A stretch of DNA of 5,241 bases from Bacteroidia bacterium (GCA_030429325.1 JAUICT010000189.1:1-5241); one strand, 5' to 3'. Shown: positions 1-5,241, counted from the stretch's first letter. Numbers and translations: made by a program. The notes: generated from the sequence alone by a model not told the origin.

Positions 1-381
<381 letters not shown>

Positions 382-434
382 GCGGCCCTCTCGGGGCTTC
401 CTTGTAACAAAAATACTTCGTTGACTCTTTTTTT

Positions 435-518
435 GGGCCTTGCCAAAGGTCCGTCCCATAATATGTCATATCAATTTGATGAAATTCCCTTCTTGCACCT
501 TATGACCTTTGGACAAGG
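435..518 (+). other. Structured 23S-5S spacer: local hairpin and competing long-range stem
   Basis: The spacer of about 165 nt between 23S and 5S contains no tRNA or gene. Two mutually exclusive foldings can be read by eye. One is a local hairpin: 435-441 pairs with 446-452, 7 bp with one G-U pair and loop GCCA. The other is a long-range stem: CCTTG at 438-442 pairs with CAAGG at 514-518, and CCAAAGGTC at 443-451 pairs with GACCTTTGG at 504-512. It has 14 bp and a single bulged A at 513, closing a loop of about 52 nt. That loop holds two small palindromes, ATATG-T-CATAT (461-471) and ATCAA-T-TTGAT (470-480). By analogy with other rRNA operons the stem may be a processing site in the precursor; this is inference. 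A boxA-like stretch (TGACTCTTT, 422-430) lies just upstream and is only suggestive. Confidence 0.5.
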
Positions 519-521
519 AGG

Positions 522-540
522 TCCTGGAACAAGTCCAGGA
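522..540 (+). other. Hairpin in the 5S leader of the rRNA precursor
   Basis: TCCTGGA (522-528) pairs perfectly with TCCAGGA (534-540) around a 5-nt ACAAG loop. A G-U pair (521/541) can extend it. It ends about 7 nt before the 5S 5' end and probably helps define the 5S precursor for nuclease trimming. Function is inferred from position only. Confidence 0.5.
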
Positions 541-547
541 TAAAATC

Positions 548-656
548 TAGGTGGCCATGGCGACGGGGTCCACCCCTTTCCATTCCGAACAGGGAAGTTA
601 AGCCCGTTTGCGCCGATGGTACTGCCACACCAGGTGGGAGAGTAGGTCGCCGCCTT
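548..656 (+). rRNA. 5S ribosomal RNA
   Basis: This is a complete 5S rRNA of about 109 nt. The terminal helix I is visible: AGGTGGC (549-555) pairs with GCCGCCT (649-655) with one T-G wobble. Conserved internal segments are present, including CCGAACAGGGAAGTTAAGCCC (shown in part; loops B/C, about 584-604), GATGGTACTGC (about 615-625) and GGGAGAGTAGGTCGCCGCC (about 636-654). It follows 23S in the usual 16S-23S-5S order and is followed at once by a terminator. The ends are assigned from helix I and may be off by one or two bases. Confidence 0.96.
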
Positions 657-660
657 CCTC

Positions 661-692
661 AAAGCCCTTTACGTAAGTAGAGGGCTTTTTTT
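661..692 (+). terminator. rRNA operon intrinsic terminator
   Basis: AAAGCCCTTTAC (661-672) pairs with GTAGAGGGCTTT (677-688): a 12-bp stem with one G-T pair, closed by a GTAA tetraloop of the stable GNRA type (673-676). The T-tract runs from 686 to 692. It lies 5 nt after the 5S 3' end and is the natural end of the ribosomal transcript. Confidence 0.9.
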
Positions 693-693
693 G

Positions 694-724
694 TTCGTAT
701 TATTTTCCTCGGTGATTATATTTG
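694..724 (+). promoter_or_regulatory. Putative Bacteroidota-type promoter of the HlyIII gene
   Basis: TATATTTG at 717-724 is an exact match to the Bacteroidota -7 box TAnnTTTG. A -33 element is less clear: TTCG at 694-697 sits 19 nt upstream, and TTTG at 690-693, inside the terminator T-tract, sits 23 nt upstream. Transcription would start near 731. That places the upstream part of the open frame (from 691) outside the message and favours a start at 754. Confidence 0.5.
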
Positions 725-753
725 TACTGTTATATCCATTAAAACATTCATTC

Positions 754-1392
754 TTGCCCCAAAAATCAAATCCGGTTTTACTAGAGGAAAAATGGAATGC
801 GTACTCACATGCCCTTGGTATTCTGTTGGCCCTTGTGGGGAGTGTAATTCTTCTTCAAAAAGATATTAGGGATACACCGTACCTTTTTGGAAGTGTTTTG
901 GTGTATTGCATATCGTTGGTACTGTTGTTCACGGCATCTACAATATATCACTCCGTACAAGACCCTAGATTGAAGAAAAAATTGAGGATTTTGGACCATA
1001 TCAGCATTTACTATCTGATTGCAGGAACCTATACCCCAGTTTGCCTTACCGTACTTTTACCTTCCAAAGGATTGTTGCTGTTTTTTTTGGTCTGGGGCAT
1101 TGCGTTGTTCGGGACCGTGCTCAAGCTTTTCTTTACAGGCAAGTTTGAAGTGTTCTCCTTAGTACTTTACGGTGTTATGGGCTGGCTTATTGTCATTGAT
1201 GTTCCCTATTTGGTGGAGCACTTATCGGGAACTGGATTACTTTATTTATCCCTTGGTGGCGCCTTTTATACCTTGGGCATTGTTTTTTATGCCATCAAAA
1301 GAATACCCTATAACCACTTGATATGGCATTTTTTTGTACTGGGAGGGGCTATTGCCCATTGGTTTTTGGTACGTAGTCTTATCGCTTTCTAA
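754..1392 (+). CDS. Hemolysin III / PAQR (YqfA-like) family membrane protein
   Basis: This encodes a predicted seven-helix inner-membrane protein of 212 aa, the usual HlyIII size. The CREST-superfamily metal and catalytic pattern is complete. Numbered from the 754 start, S62-T-I-Y-H66 (SxxxH) is in helix 2, D81 is in LDHISIYYLIAGTYTP, and H188-L-I-W-H192 (HxxxH) plus H202 are in the last helix region. In relatives (adiponectin receptors, alkaline ceramidases) these residues hold a zinc ion. The bacterial activity is uncertain: 'hemolysin' is a historical name, and hydrolase or membrane-homeostasis roles are suggested for the family. The open frame reaches back to 691 but contains no ATG before the conserved EEKWNAYSHALG. 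I chose TTG at 754 because it lies about 23 nt after the predicted transcription start and gives a family-like N-terminus (MPQKSNPVLLEEKW). GTG at 712 and TTG at 691 are alternatives, but both lie at or before the promoter. It is a single-gene unit between the rRNA terminator and a convergent lipoprotein gene. Confidence 0.88.
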   Translation: MPQKSNPVLLEEKWNAYSHALGILLALVGSVILLQKDIRDTPYLFGSVLVYCISLVLLFTASTIYHSVQDPRLKKKLRILDHISIYYLIAGTYTPVCLTVLLPSKGLLLFFLVWGIALFGTVLKLFFTGKFEVFSLVLYGVMGWLIVIDVPYLVEHLSGTGLLYLSLGGAFYTLGIVFYAIKRIPYNHLIWHFFVLGGAIAHWFLVRSLIAF

Positions 1393-1400
1393 ACTAAACA

Positions 1401-1428
1401 AAAAAAGAGGGCGAAAACTCGCCCCCTC
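1401..1428 (-). terminator. Intrinsic terminator of the lipoprotein gene, between convergent genes
   Basis: GGGCGA (1409-1414) pairs with TCGCCC (1419-1424) around an AAAC loop. Outer GAG/CTC pairs extend it if two C's (1425-1426 region) are bulged. On the - strand the hairpin is followed directly by seven T's (A-run 1400-1406 on the + strand), a canonical terminator 30 nt after the lipoprotein stop. No T-run follows on the + strand, so it would stop the HlyIII transcript less efficiently. Confidence 0.8.
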
Positions 1429-1457
1429 AACAGTTAATGGATAGGTTGGTTGTTTTT

Positions 1458-2876
1458 TTAGAATAAGTATGCAGGAATAAATACTAAAGCATTGACTTGG
1501 TCCTCTGAATTCTCACTGATTTTGGCAATGTGTATTAGGGTGTTACTGGTTAAATCCACTTCGGCAATGTGCATGGAACCATTTGAATCATCTAGACAAA
1601 GCGCATATAGGTTACCGATATGGTCACGCACCAAGTTTCTAATATAATAGTCATCAGCATTAGTGTTTACAAAATCATCCAGCCCCAAGGCTAAGGTCTC
1701 ACTAATTTCACCATTAAGATTGGATTTATGTAATTTGCTCGAAATATCGCCAACCCAAACTTCATTAGTCGTGTCAGCATAAGTAAGACCCAGCCCACAG
1801 CAAAGATCAGCGCCTGTAAAGGCAACGGGAGCGGAATCCGTTCCATCCGTATCAAAGCTTATTAAGGATTGACCTGTTCCACCGCCCAGTGCCATGGTGG
1901 CCAGAATATTTCCTTCAGGGGTTATGACCAAATCGGCCAGTCCCTCCCAAGTATCGTTGGGATTGCTATTGATGGTGGTTGCTTGCATGGTGGACAAGTC
2001 CACAGCATGCAGTATGGATTTTGTTGTGGCAAATTTTGTAGTGGAAACATAGAGTTTTCTGTCGAACCAATTATACACTGCACCGCGAACACGTAAAAGA
2101 TTTTCTCCATCTAAGGTTACCTTGAAAGCTTGGGTCTTTTCGCCAGTACTGGGATCAAGCGTATAAAATTGCCCTGTTTGTCTTTCGGAAACCAAAATTT
2201 CAATCTTATCCGTGACAGCAACTTTAATATCCAGATCGGTACTGCCCACCACAAACTTGGCCAAGGCAATTTCCGAAGTTTTGGCTACAGGATTGGAGCC
2301 AATCCACGAAAAGAAAAAGTCATCCTTGGAGATATCTGTGATACCGTTACTTATGTTAACCAAGATTTCATCACCTTCCTCAAGGTTGGTAGGTTTATCG
2401 GTGGAATAAGAATCACCTCCATCTGTGGAATACAGGAAGGTTAAGTCCTCGGGTGCGGTATAGCTTGTCTTGTCTATGACAGCTGTGGCTACCTTCAAGG
2501 TCTCTTCAGTAACGTTGATTGTAATGTTTGCCGATTTGGTGACATCTTCAACCTTGGCTTGTACGGTAGCTGTAATTTTGGGGTTGACTTCAAAAACAAA
2601 AGCCGAAGGGTCTGCAACGGACAATTGCCCCGTACTTGAATTAATTTTTAATGCTCCGGAAGGAATCTGCGTGGTTAAGGAGTATACCAATGTTCCAGTA
2701 TTGGTACTGGCTTCAATAGTGCCTAAAATTTCATTTTCCACTGGATTCTCCTCAATGGAACTTTCAAAGTCAGAAATGGTGATTACGGGATCTTTTACTT
2801 CAGGACTATCGTCCTTGCTGCATCCCAAGTTTAACAAAATGGCAAAAATGCCCAATAGAATACTTGTTTTTTTCAT
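1458..2876 (-). CDS. Surface lipoprotein with cadherin-like domain and beta-propeller-like C-terminal region
   Basis: A predicted exported lipoprotein of 472 aa. Residues 1-18 form a type II signal peptide (MKKTSILLGIFAILLNLG) before C19; Asn at -3 is unusual, but Leu-Gly at -2/-1 fits a lipobox. C19 is followed by S-K-D-D, resembling the acidic export signal that sends Bacteroidota lipoproteins to the cell surface. Residues ~31-123 are cadherin-like: IEEN (41-44), YSL (65-67), ALKINSSTGQLSV (75-87), FEVNP (95-99), ITATV and ITINV strands. Residues ~128-222 are a beta-rich linker. Residues ~225-470 have recurring strand-turn units with LDPSTGE, YVSTT, VITPEGNILA, VWVGD and DHIGNLYAL, resembling an SMP-30/YVTN-type beta-propeller. 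A vicinal Cys pair is at 359-360. The frame is open to 2984, but the signal peptide fixes the start at 2876; the SD is weak (AGAG). The ligand is unknown; a binding or adhesion role at the surface is inference. Confidence 0.85.
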   Translation of the reverse strand: MKKTSILLGIFAILLNLGCSKDDSPEVKDPVITISDFESSIEENPVENEILGTIEASTNTGTLVYSLTTQIPSGALKINSSTGQLSVADPSAFVFEVNPKITATVQAKVEDVTKSANITINVTEETLKVATAVIDKTSYTAPEDLTFLYSTDGGDSYSTDKPTNLEEGDEILVNISNGITDISKDDFFFSWIGSNPVAKTSEIALAKFVVGSTDLDIKVAVTDKIEILVSERQTGQFYTLDPSTGEKTQAFKVTLDGENLLRVRGAVYNWFDRKLYVSTTKFATTKSILHAVDLSTMQATTINSNPNDTWEGLADLVITPEGNILATMALGGGTGQSLISFDTDGTDSAPVAFTGADLCCGLGLTYADTTNEVWVGDISSKLHKSNLNGEISETLALGLDDFVNTNADDYYIRNLVRDHIGNLYALCLDDSNGSMHIAEVDLTSNTLIHIAKISENSEDQVNALVFIPAYLF

Positions 2877-2910
2877 GATCTCTAGTGTTATGGAGTTATT
2901 CAATGAAAAC

Positions 2911-2917
2911 CAAAGTA
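2911..2917 (-). promoter_or_regulatory. Possible -7 box of the lipoprotein gene
   Basis: On the - strand the sequence reads TACTTTG, one base shorter than TAnnTTTG. It lies about 35 nt before the start at 2876. No good TTG -33 element is visible at the expected distance. It is the best candidate between the two - strand genes, but weak. Confidence 0.25.
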
Positions 2918-2924
2918 GCCTATC

Positions 2925-2972
2925 TGTATTGATAAAAGTGCCCCCGATTGATGGATGCCGCTTATCAATACA
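2925..2972. repeat. 11-bp perfect inverted repeat upstream of the lipoprotein gene
   Basis: TGTATTGATAA (2925-2935) and TTATCAATACA (2962-2972) are exact reverse complements separated by 26 nt. The core ATTGAT/ATCAAT also occurs at 2947-2952 in the spacer and again at 2989-2994, so four copies fall within about 70 nt. The near arm lies just upstream of the candidate -7 box. It could be a two-site operator, or a hairpin in a transcript reading through from the ZIP gene. No T-run follows, so it is not a normal terminator. Confidence 0.5.
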
Positions 2973-3044
2973 TGGAAAGGGCATATGAATTGATGTACTA
3001 TATTGAAAGCAAGGGGATAAAATGGGGTTTAATACCTCTTCTGA

Positions 3045-3743
3045 TTAGACGTGAAGGGTAAAATAGGCACAGGCAACGCCCAAGATAATAACCAACAATT
3101 TTTGAAGGTTAAAGGAATGTCCTTTAGAACTTTCAAAAAGAATAATGGTGGAAATATGAAAAAATACCCCAATGGCCAAGGAGGTCAATATATGGCCATA
3201 ACCTTGTAGTTCGGGCAATTGATCAGACAGGAAACTGCCCAAAGGAGTCATTAATGAAAATACGAGGATAAAAAGAATGGCCCATCCCATTTTCATTTTG
3301 GAATTGATCAAAAAGATACTGAGAATGATGGCAACTGGAATTTTATGGATAATAATGCCATATAAAATGGAATTATTCCCGTGAATGGGAACCCCTTCGA
3401 CCAAGGAATGGATAGACAAACTCAAAAAGAGCAGGAAGGGAAAATGATTTTCCTTGATATCGATATGCATATGCCCGTGTTCTGCACCTTTGGAGAAAAA
3501 CTCTAAAAACACCTGAAGCAATATACCCGCCAAAATATAAAGTGCAATGGTCTTTGGGTCGTGTCCTTCGTATACATCGGGCAACAATTCCAAAAAGGTC
3601 AACGATAAGAGGAACGCCCCACTAAAGGCCAGCAACAATTTAATGTTCTTGTTGTTTTTTGGGCGTACGATCCAAGCAAACGCAAAACTGACCCAAACAG
3701 CCAGAATTGGCACAGTGTACACGATATAGGACGGAAAATCCAT
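3045..3743 (-). CDS. ZIP-family divalent metal transporter
   Basis: A 232-aa inner-membrane protein with eight predicted helices, roughly at residues 6-26, 34-54, 66-84, 101-119, 126-147, 152-172, 184-204 and 212-230, the ZIP layout. The family imports zinc, iron or manganese into the cytoplasm. Helix 4 carries H112-S-L-V-E116-G, equivalent to the usual H-N-x-x-(D/E)-G. Helix 5 carries H133-K-I-P-V-A138, where the family normally has (H/Q/E)-(E/D)-I-P-(H/E)-(E/G). Helix 7 carries H196 and E204 in FFHISTIILFESS. The loop between helices 3 and 4 is His-rich (H89, H91, H93, H100), as is common in ZIPs. The Lys134 and Val137 replacements remove acidic ligands of the second metal site, so metal preference cannot be predicted. 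The ATG at 3743 is preceded by no clear SD. It is divergent from the methyltransferase gene and shares an overlapping promoter region; the lipoprotein gene follows after 168 bp with no evident terminator between them. Confidence 0.88.
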   Translation of the reverse strand: MDFPSYIVYTVPILAVWVSFAFAWIVRPKNNKNIKLLLAFSGAFLLSLTFLELLPDVYEGHDPKTIALYILAGILLQVFLEFFSKGAEHGHMHIDIKENHFPFLLFLSLSIHSLVEGVPIHGNNSILYGIIIHKIPVAIILSIFLINSKMKMGWAILFILVFSLMTPLGSFLSDQLPELQGYGHILTSLAIGVFFHISTIILFESSKGHSFNLQKLLVIILGVACAYFTLHV

Positions 3744-3760
3744 AAATAAGGTTCAGGGGG

Positions 3761-3768
3761 CAAAAATA
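3761..3768 (-). promoter_or_regulatory. -7 box of the ZIP gene promoter (left half of a 19-bp palindrome)
   Basis: On the - strand this reads TATTTTTG, an exact TAnnTTTG match, 17 nt before the ATG at 3743. Transcription would begin near 3755, giving a leader of about 12 nt. No TTG is found at the expected -33 distance, so the promoter may be weak or activated. Confidence 0.55.
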
Positions 3769-3779
3769 GCCTATTTTTG
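3761..3779. repeat. Perfect 19-bp palindrome between divergent genes
   Basis: CAAAAATAG-C-CTATTTTTG: nine bases on each side of one central C are exact reverse complements. Each half contains a -7 box pointing outward, one for the ZIP gene and one for the methyltransferase gene. A 9-1-9 layout is also the form of Fur-family operators (Fur, Zur), which is suggestive next to a metal transporter, but the bases do not match the classical Fur box. Confidence 0.75.
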
Positions 3780-3799
3780 TGGAAAGATTTCAGGAAAAC

Positions 3800-4966
3800 A
3801 TGGCAGGAAATTTTAAGATGTTGGCCAAAACTTTGTACGGGTTTGAACCCCTTTTGGCAAAGGAGCTTCGAAATTTAGGAGCCGGAAATGTGGAAGAAGG
3901 GGTTAGGAACGTTTCTTTTAATGGTGATACGGGGTTTATGTACAAGGCTAATCTGTGCCTCAGGACAGCATTAAAGATTTATAAGCCCTTACGGACATTC
4001 AGGGTACGCAACGAGAAGGATCTGTACAACGGAGTATACAATTTGGATTGGTCCAAAATATTTACTTCAGATAAGACTTTTGCTGTTGATACTACCATGA
4101 ACACTGAAATTTTCAACAATTCCATGTTCGTTTCATTGAAGGCTAAAGACGCCATTGTAGATAAGTTCAGAAGAGTTGAGAGAGAACGCCCCAATGTTAG
4201 TACCCAAGACCCGGATGTTAGGATCCACATCCACATTCATGACCATAATTGTACTGTCTCATTGGATAGTTCCGGTGGTTCATTGCACCAGAGAGGTTAC
4301 CGTATATTGACAAATATTGCCCCGATAAACGAAGTTTTGGCGGCTGGACTTTTGTTGAAAAGCGGCTGGGATGGCCGAACGGATTTTTTAGATCCTATGT
4401 GCGGAAGCGGTACTTTTTTGATTGAAGCGGCCATGATAGCCTGCAATGTTCCGGCCAACATTAACAGAGAGTCGTACGCTTTTATGCATTGGCGCGATTA
4501 TGATTCGGAATTGCATCAAAAGATTGTTGATGCCAGTTTGAATAAGGTCCGGGAATTTCACCATAAGATATTAGGCTATGACAAGGCCCCATCTGCGGTA
4601 CGAAAGACCCAAGAGAACGTTGATAATGCAAATCTTTCTGAATACATTACCGTGGAGCGGAAAGACTTTTTTAGAACAGAAAAACCGGTTGATTCTAGGC
4701 TTCATATGGTGTTTAACCCGCCTTACGGGGAGCGCTTGCCCATAGAAATGGAAGAGTTTTACGGCAAAATAGGGGATACGTTAAAGCAAAACTATCCCGG
4801 AACGGATGCTTGGATGATCACGTCCAATTTAGAGGCCTTAAAACATGTAGGACTCCGTCCTTCAAGAAAAATCAAGGCATATAACGGAAAACTGGAAGCT
4901 AGGCTTGTACATTATGAAATGTATGAGGGTAGCAAAAAGGCAAAATATCAAAAAGACAATGTCTAA
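3800..4966 (+). CDS. rlmL: THUMP-domain 23S rRNA guanine-N2 methyltransferase, RlmL type
   Basis: A 388-aa cytoplasmic enzyme expected to transfer a methyl group from S-adenosylmethionine to the N2 of a guanine in 23S rRNA (G2445 in E. coli). From the 3800 start, residues ~1-45 are the N-terminal ferredoxin-like part (FKMLAKTLYGFEPLLAKEL). Residues ~45-158 are the THUMP RNA-binding domain, ending in a His-rich strand (RIHIHIHDHN). The family signature LHQRGYR is at 162-168 and APINE at 174-178. The Rossmann methyltransferase domain follows, with SAM-binding motif I DPMCGSGTFLIEAAM at 198-212, motif II GYD at 260-262, KDFF near 288-291 and catalytic NPPYGERL at 306-313. It matches the N-terminal half of the E. 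coli RlmKL fusion; the RlmK half is absent, as is usual in this phylum. I chose ATG 3800 (AGGA 4 nt upstream, after the promoter) over GTG 3779, which lies within the promoter; ATG 3818 is a less likely alternative. All key motifs are intact. Confidence 0.92.
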   Translation: MAGNFKMLAKTLYGFEPLLAKELRNLGAGNVEEGVRNVSFNGDTGFMYKANLCLRTALKIYKPLRTFRVRNEKDLYNGVYNLDWSKIFTSDKTFAVDTTMNTEIFNNSMFVSLKAKDAIVDKFRRVERERPNVSTQDPDVRIHIHIHDHNCTVSLDSSGGSLHQRGYRILTNIAPINEVLAAGLLLKSGWDGRTDFLDPMCGSGTFLIEAAMIACNVPANINRESYAFMHWRDYDSELHQKIVDASLNKVREFHHKILGYDKAPSAVRKTQENVDNANLSEYITVERKDFFRTEKPVDSRLHMVFNPPYGERLPIEMEEFYGKIGDTLKQNYPGTDAWMITSNLEALKHVGLRPSRKIKAYNGKLEARLVHYEMYEGSKKAKYQKDNV

Positions 4967-5009
4967 GTATTCGGACTTTTTTACAATCAATTAAAATTTA
5001 GTTAACTTT

Positions 5010-5032
5010 ACCCTAACAAAAGTTTGGGTTTT
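5010..5032 (+). terminator. Weak candidate terminator after the RlmL-type gene
   Basis: ACCCTAAC (5010-5017) pairs with GTTTGGGT (5022-5029) around an AAAA loop, with one T-T mismatch. It is followed by only a short T-run. It lies 44 nt after the stop. The stronger hairpin at 5102-5131 is the more certain end. The rest of 4967-5101 holds no ATG-initiated frame or other recognisable element. Confidence 0.3.
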
Positions 5033-5101
5033 CACGAAAGTTTTGGCAATTAACTCAAAAAAATAGAAGGAAAATTCTAGACTAACTCAATTCAATTACC
5101 A

Positions 5102-5131
5102 AAAAAGAGCCTGATGATTCAGGCTCTTTTT
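5102..5131. terminator. Bidirectional intrinsic terminator between convergent genes
   Basis: AAAAAGAGCCTGA (5102-5114) and TCAGGCTCTTTTT (5119-5131) form a perfect 13-bp stem with an 8-bp G/C-containing core and a TGAT loop. T-runs follow on both strands. It ends the rightward methyltransferase transcript and, 25 nt after its stop codon, the leftward outer-membrane protein gene. Confidence 0.92.
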
Positions 5132-5156
5132 ATTTATGTTCAGACGTAGGCTGTTT

Positions 5157-5241
5157 CTATGGTTCTTGCGGCTCTGCTTTTTTCTTCTTGGTTTTTTTGT
5201 ATAGTGGAATAAAGTACGAGATGGAATAGTTGTAACCTACG
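5157..5241 (-). CDS. C-terminus of a probable outer-membrane beta-barrel protein (partial)
   Basis: Only the last 27 codons and the TAG stop are in the window; the gene continues past the right edge. The visible end is a strand-like segment with alternating aromatic and small residues (GYNYSISYFIPLY). A 13-residue tail follows, rich in lysine and then in Glu and Pro (KKTKKKKAEPQEP). The strand looks like the final transmembrane strand of an outer-membrane barrel, but its specific family cannot be identified from so little. Frame choice is supported by the stop codon lying 25 nt before a canonical terminator, and by the plausible composition; the neighbouring frame gives a less protein-like peptide. 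Confidence 0.6.
   Translation of the reverse strand, partial: VGYNYSISYFIPLYKKTKKKKAEPQEP

Larger units (their letters stand above)
3752..3779 (+). promoter_or_regulatory. Promoter of the RlmL-type gene (right half of the palindrome)
   Basis: TATTTTTG at 3772-3779 is an exact TAnnTTTG box. TTC at 3752-3754, 17 nt upstream, is one base from the TTG -33 element. Transcription would start near 3786, after the GTG at 3779 that opens the longest frame, so that GTG cannot be the start. The box is part of a perfect 9-1-9 palindrome with the ZIP -7 box. Confidence 0.6.

Noticed and set aside
382..547. A tRNA gene in the 23S-5S spacer
   Set aside because: No acceptor stem, T-loop GGTTCRA-type sequence or anticodon arm can be assembled there.
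805..999. - strand open frame inside the HlyIII gene
   Set aside because: It is the shadow of a clearly recognisable membrane protein with intact family motifs on the other strand.
2877..2984. 36-codon upstream extension of the lipoprotein frame
   Set aside because: A type II signal peptide starts at 2876, and the extension would bury it. The extension also covers the inverted repeat and candidate promoter.
1869..2988. Several + strand open frames and one - strand alternate frame within the lipoprotein gene (including 2470-2988, 172 codons)
   Set aside because: They overlap a lipoprotein frame with a signal peptide and coherent domains, and show no motif or start context of their own.
2877..3044. 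A terminator for the ZIP gene in this gap
   Set aside because: The only strong inverted repeat lacks a following T-run on the - strand, and its 26-nt spacer is long for a terminator loop.
3779..3799. GTG start at 3779 for the RlmL-type gene
   Set aside because: The GTG begins with the last base of an exact -7 promoter box, before the predicted transcription start. ATG 3800 has an SD-like AGGA and fits the family N-terminus.
3979..4236. - strand open frame within the RlmL-type gene
   Set aside because: It is antisense to the conserved THUMP region and has no features of its own.
5018..5052. Short near-direct repeat AAAGTTTGGG / AAAGTTTTGG
   Set aside because: Too short and A/T-rich to separate from chance in this intergenic stretch.

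Overview
The window looks like a chromosomal segment from a member of the Bacteroidota, most likely a marine-type Flavobacteriaceae. The 23S/5S sequences read like the flavobacterial versions. Three places carry exact or near-exact TAnnTTTG promoter boxes, which are typical of Bacteroidota. Ribosome binding sites are mostly weak and A-rich. One lipoprotein carries a C-S-K-D-D surface-export type N-terminus. The genus cannot be fixed from the sequence alone.

Layout. Positions 1 to about 381 are the 3' end of a 23S rRNA, entering at E. coli position 2502 in the peptidyl transferase centre. A structured spacer of about 165 nt without a tRNA follows, then 5S rRNA (about 548-656) and a strong terminator (661-692). 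Immediately after comes a hemolysin III/PAQR-type membrane protein on the + strand (754-1392). It converges on a surface lipoprotein with a cadherin-like domain and a beta-propeller-like region (1458-2876, - strand). Upstream of that lipoprotein is an inverted repeat (2925-2972), then a ZIP-family metal transporter (3045-3743, - strand). The ZIP gene is divergent from an RlmL-type 23S rRNA guanine-N2 methyltransferase (3800-4966, + strand). A bidirectional terminator (5102-5131) separates the methyltransferase from the last 27 codons of a probable outer-membrane beta-barrel protein (5157-5241, - strand, cut by the window edge).

How the parts relate. The rRNA operon and the RlmL-type enzyme belong to ribosome production, but they are separate transcription units. 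The ZIP transporter, lipoprotein and HlyIII protein are cell-envelope functions with no demonstrable shared pathway. The most interesting non-coding element is a perfect 19-bp palindrome (3761-3779) between the ZIP and methyltransferase genes. Each half is a -7 promoter box, so the two divergent promoters overlap. Promoter positions also decide starts: the coding regions of the HlyIII and methyltransferase genes should begin inside the longest open frames (754 and 3800). For the lipoprotein, the signal peptide decides the start (2876).

I found no mobile element, CRISPR array, prophage or clear undescribed system. This is mostly an ordinary housekeeping and envelope region with a few regulatory and structural details worth checking. 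No stretch longer than about 170 bases lacks a gene.
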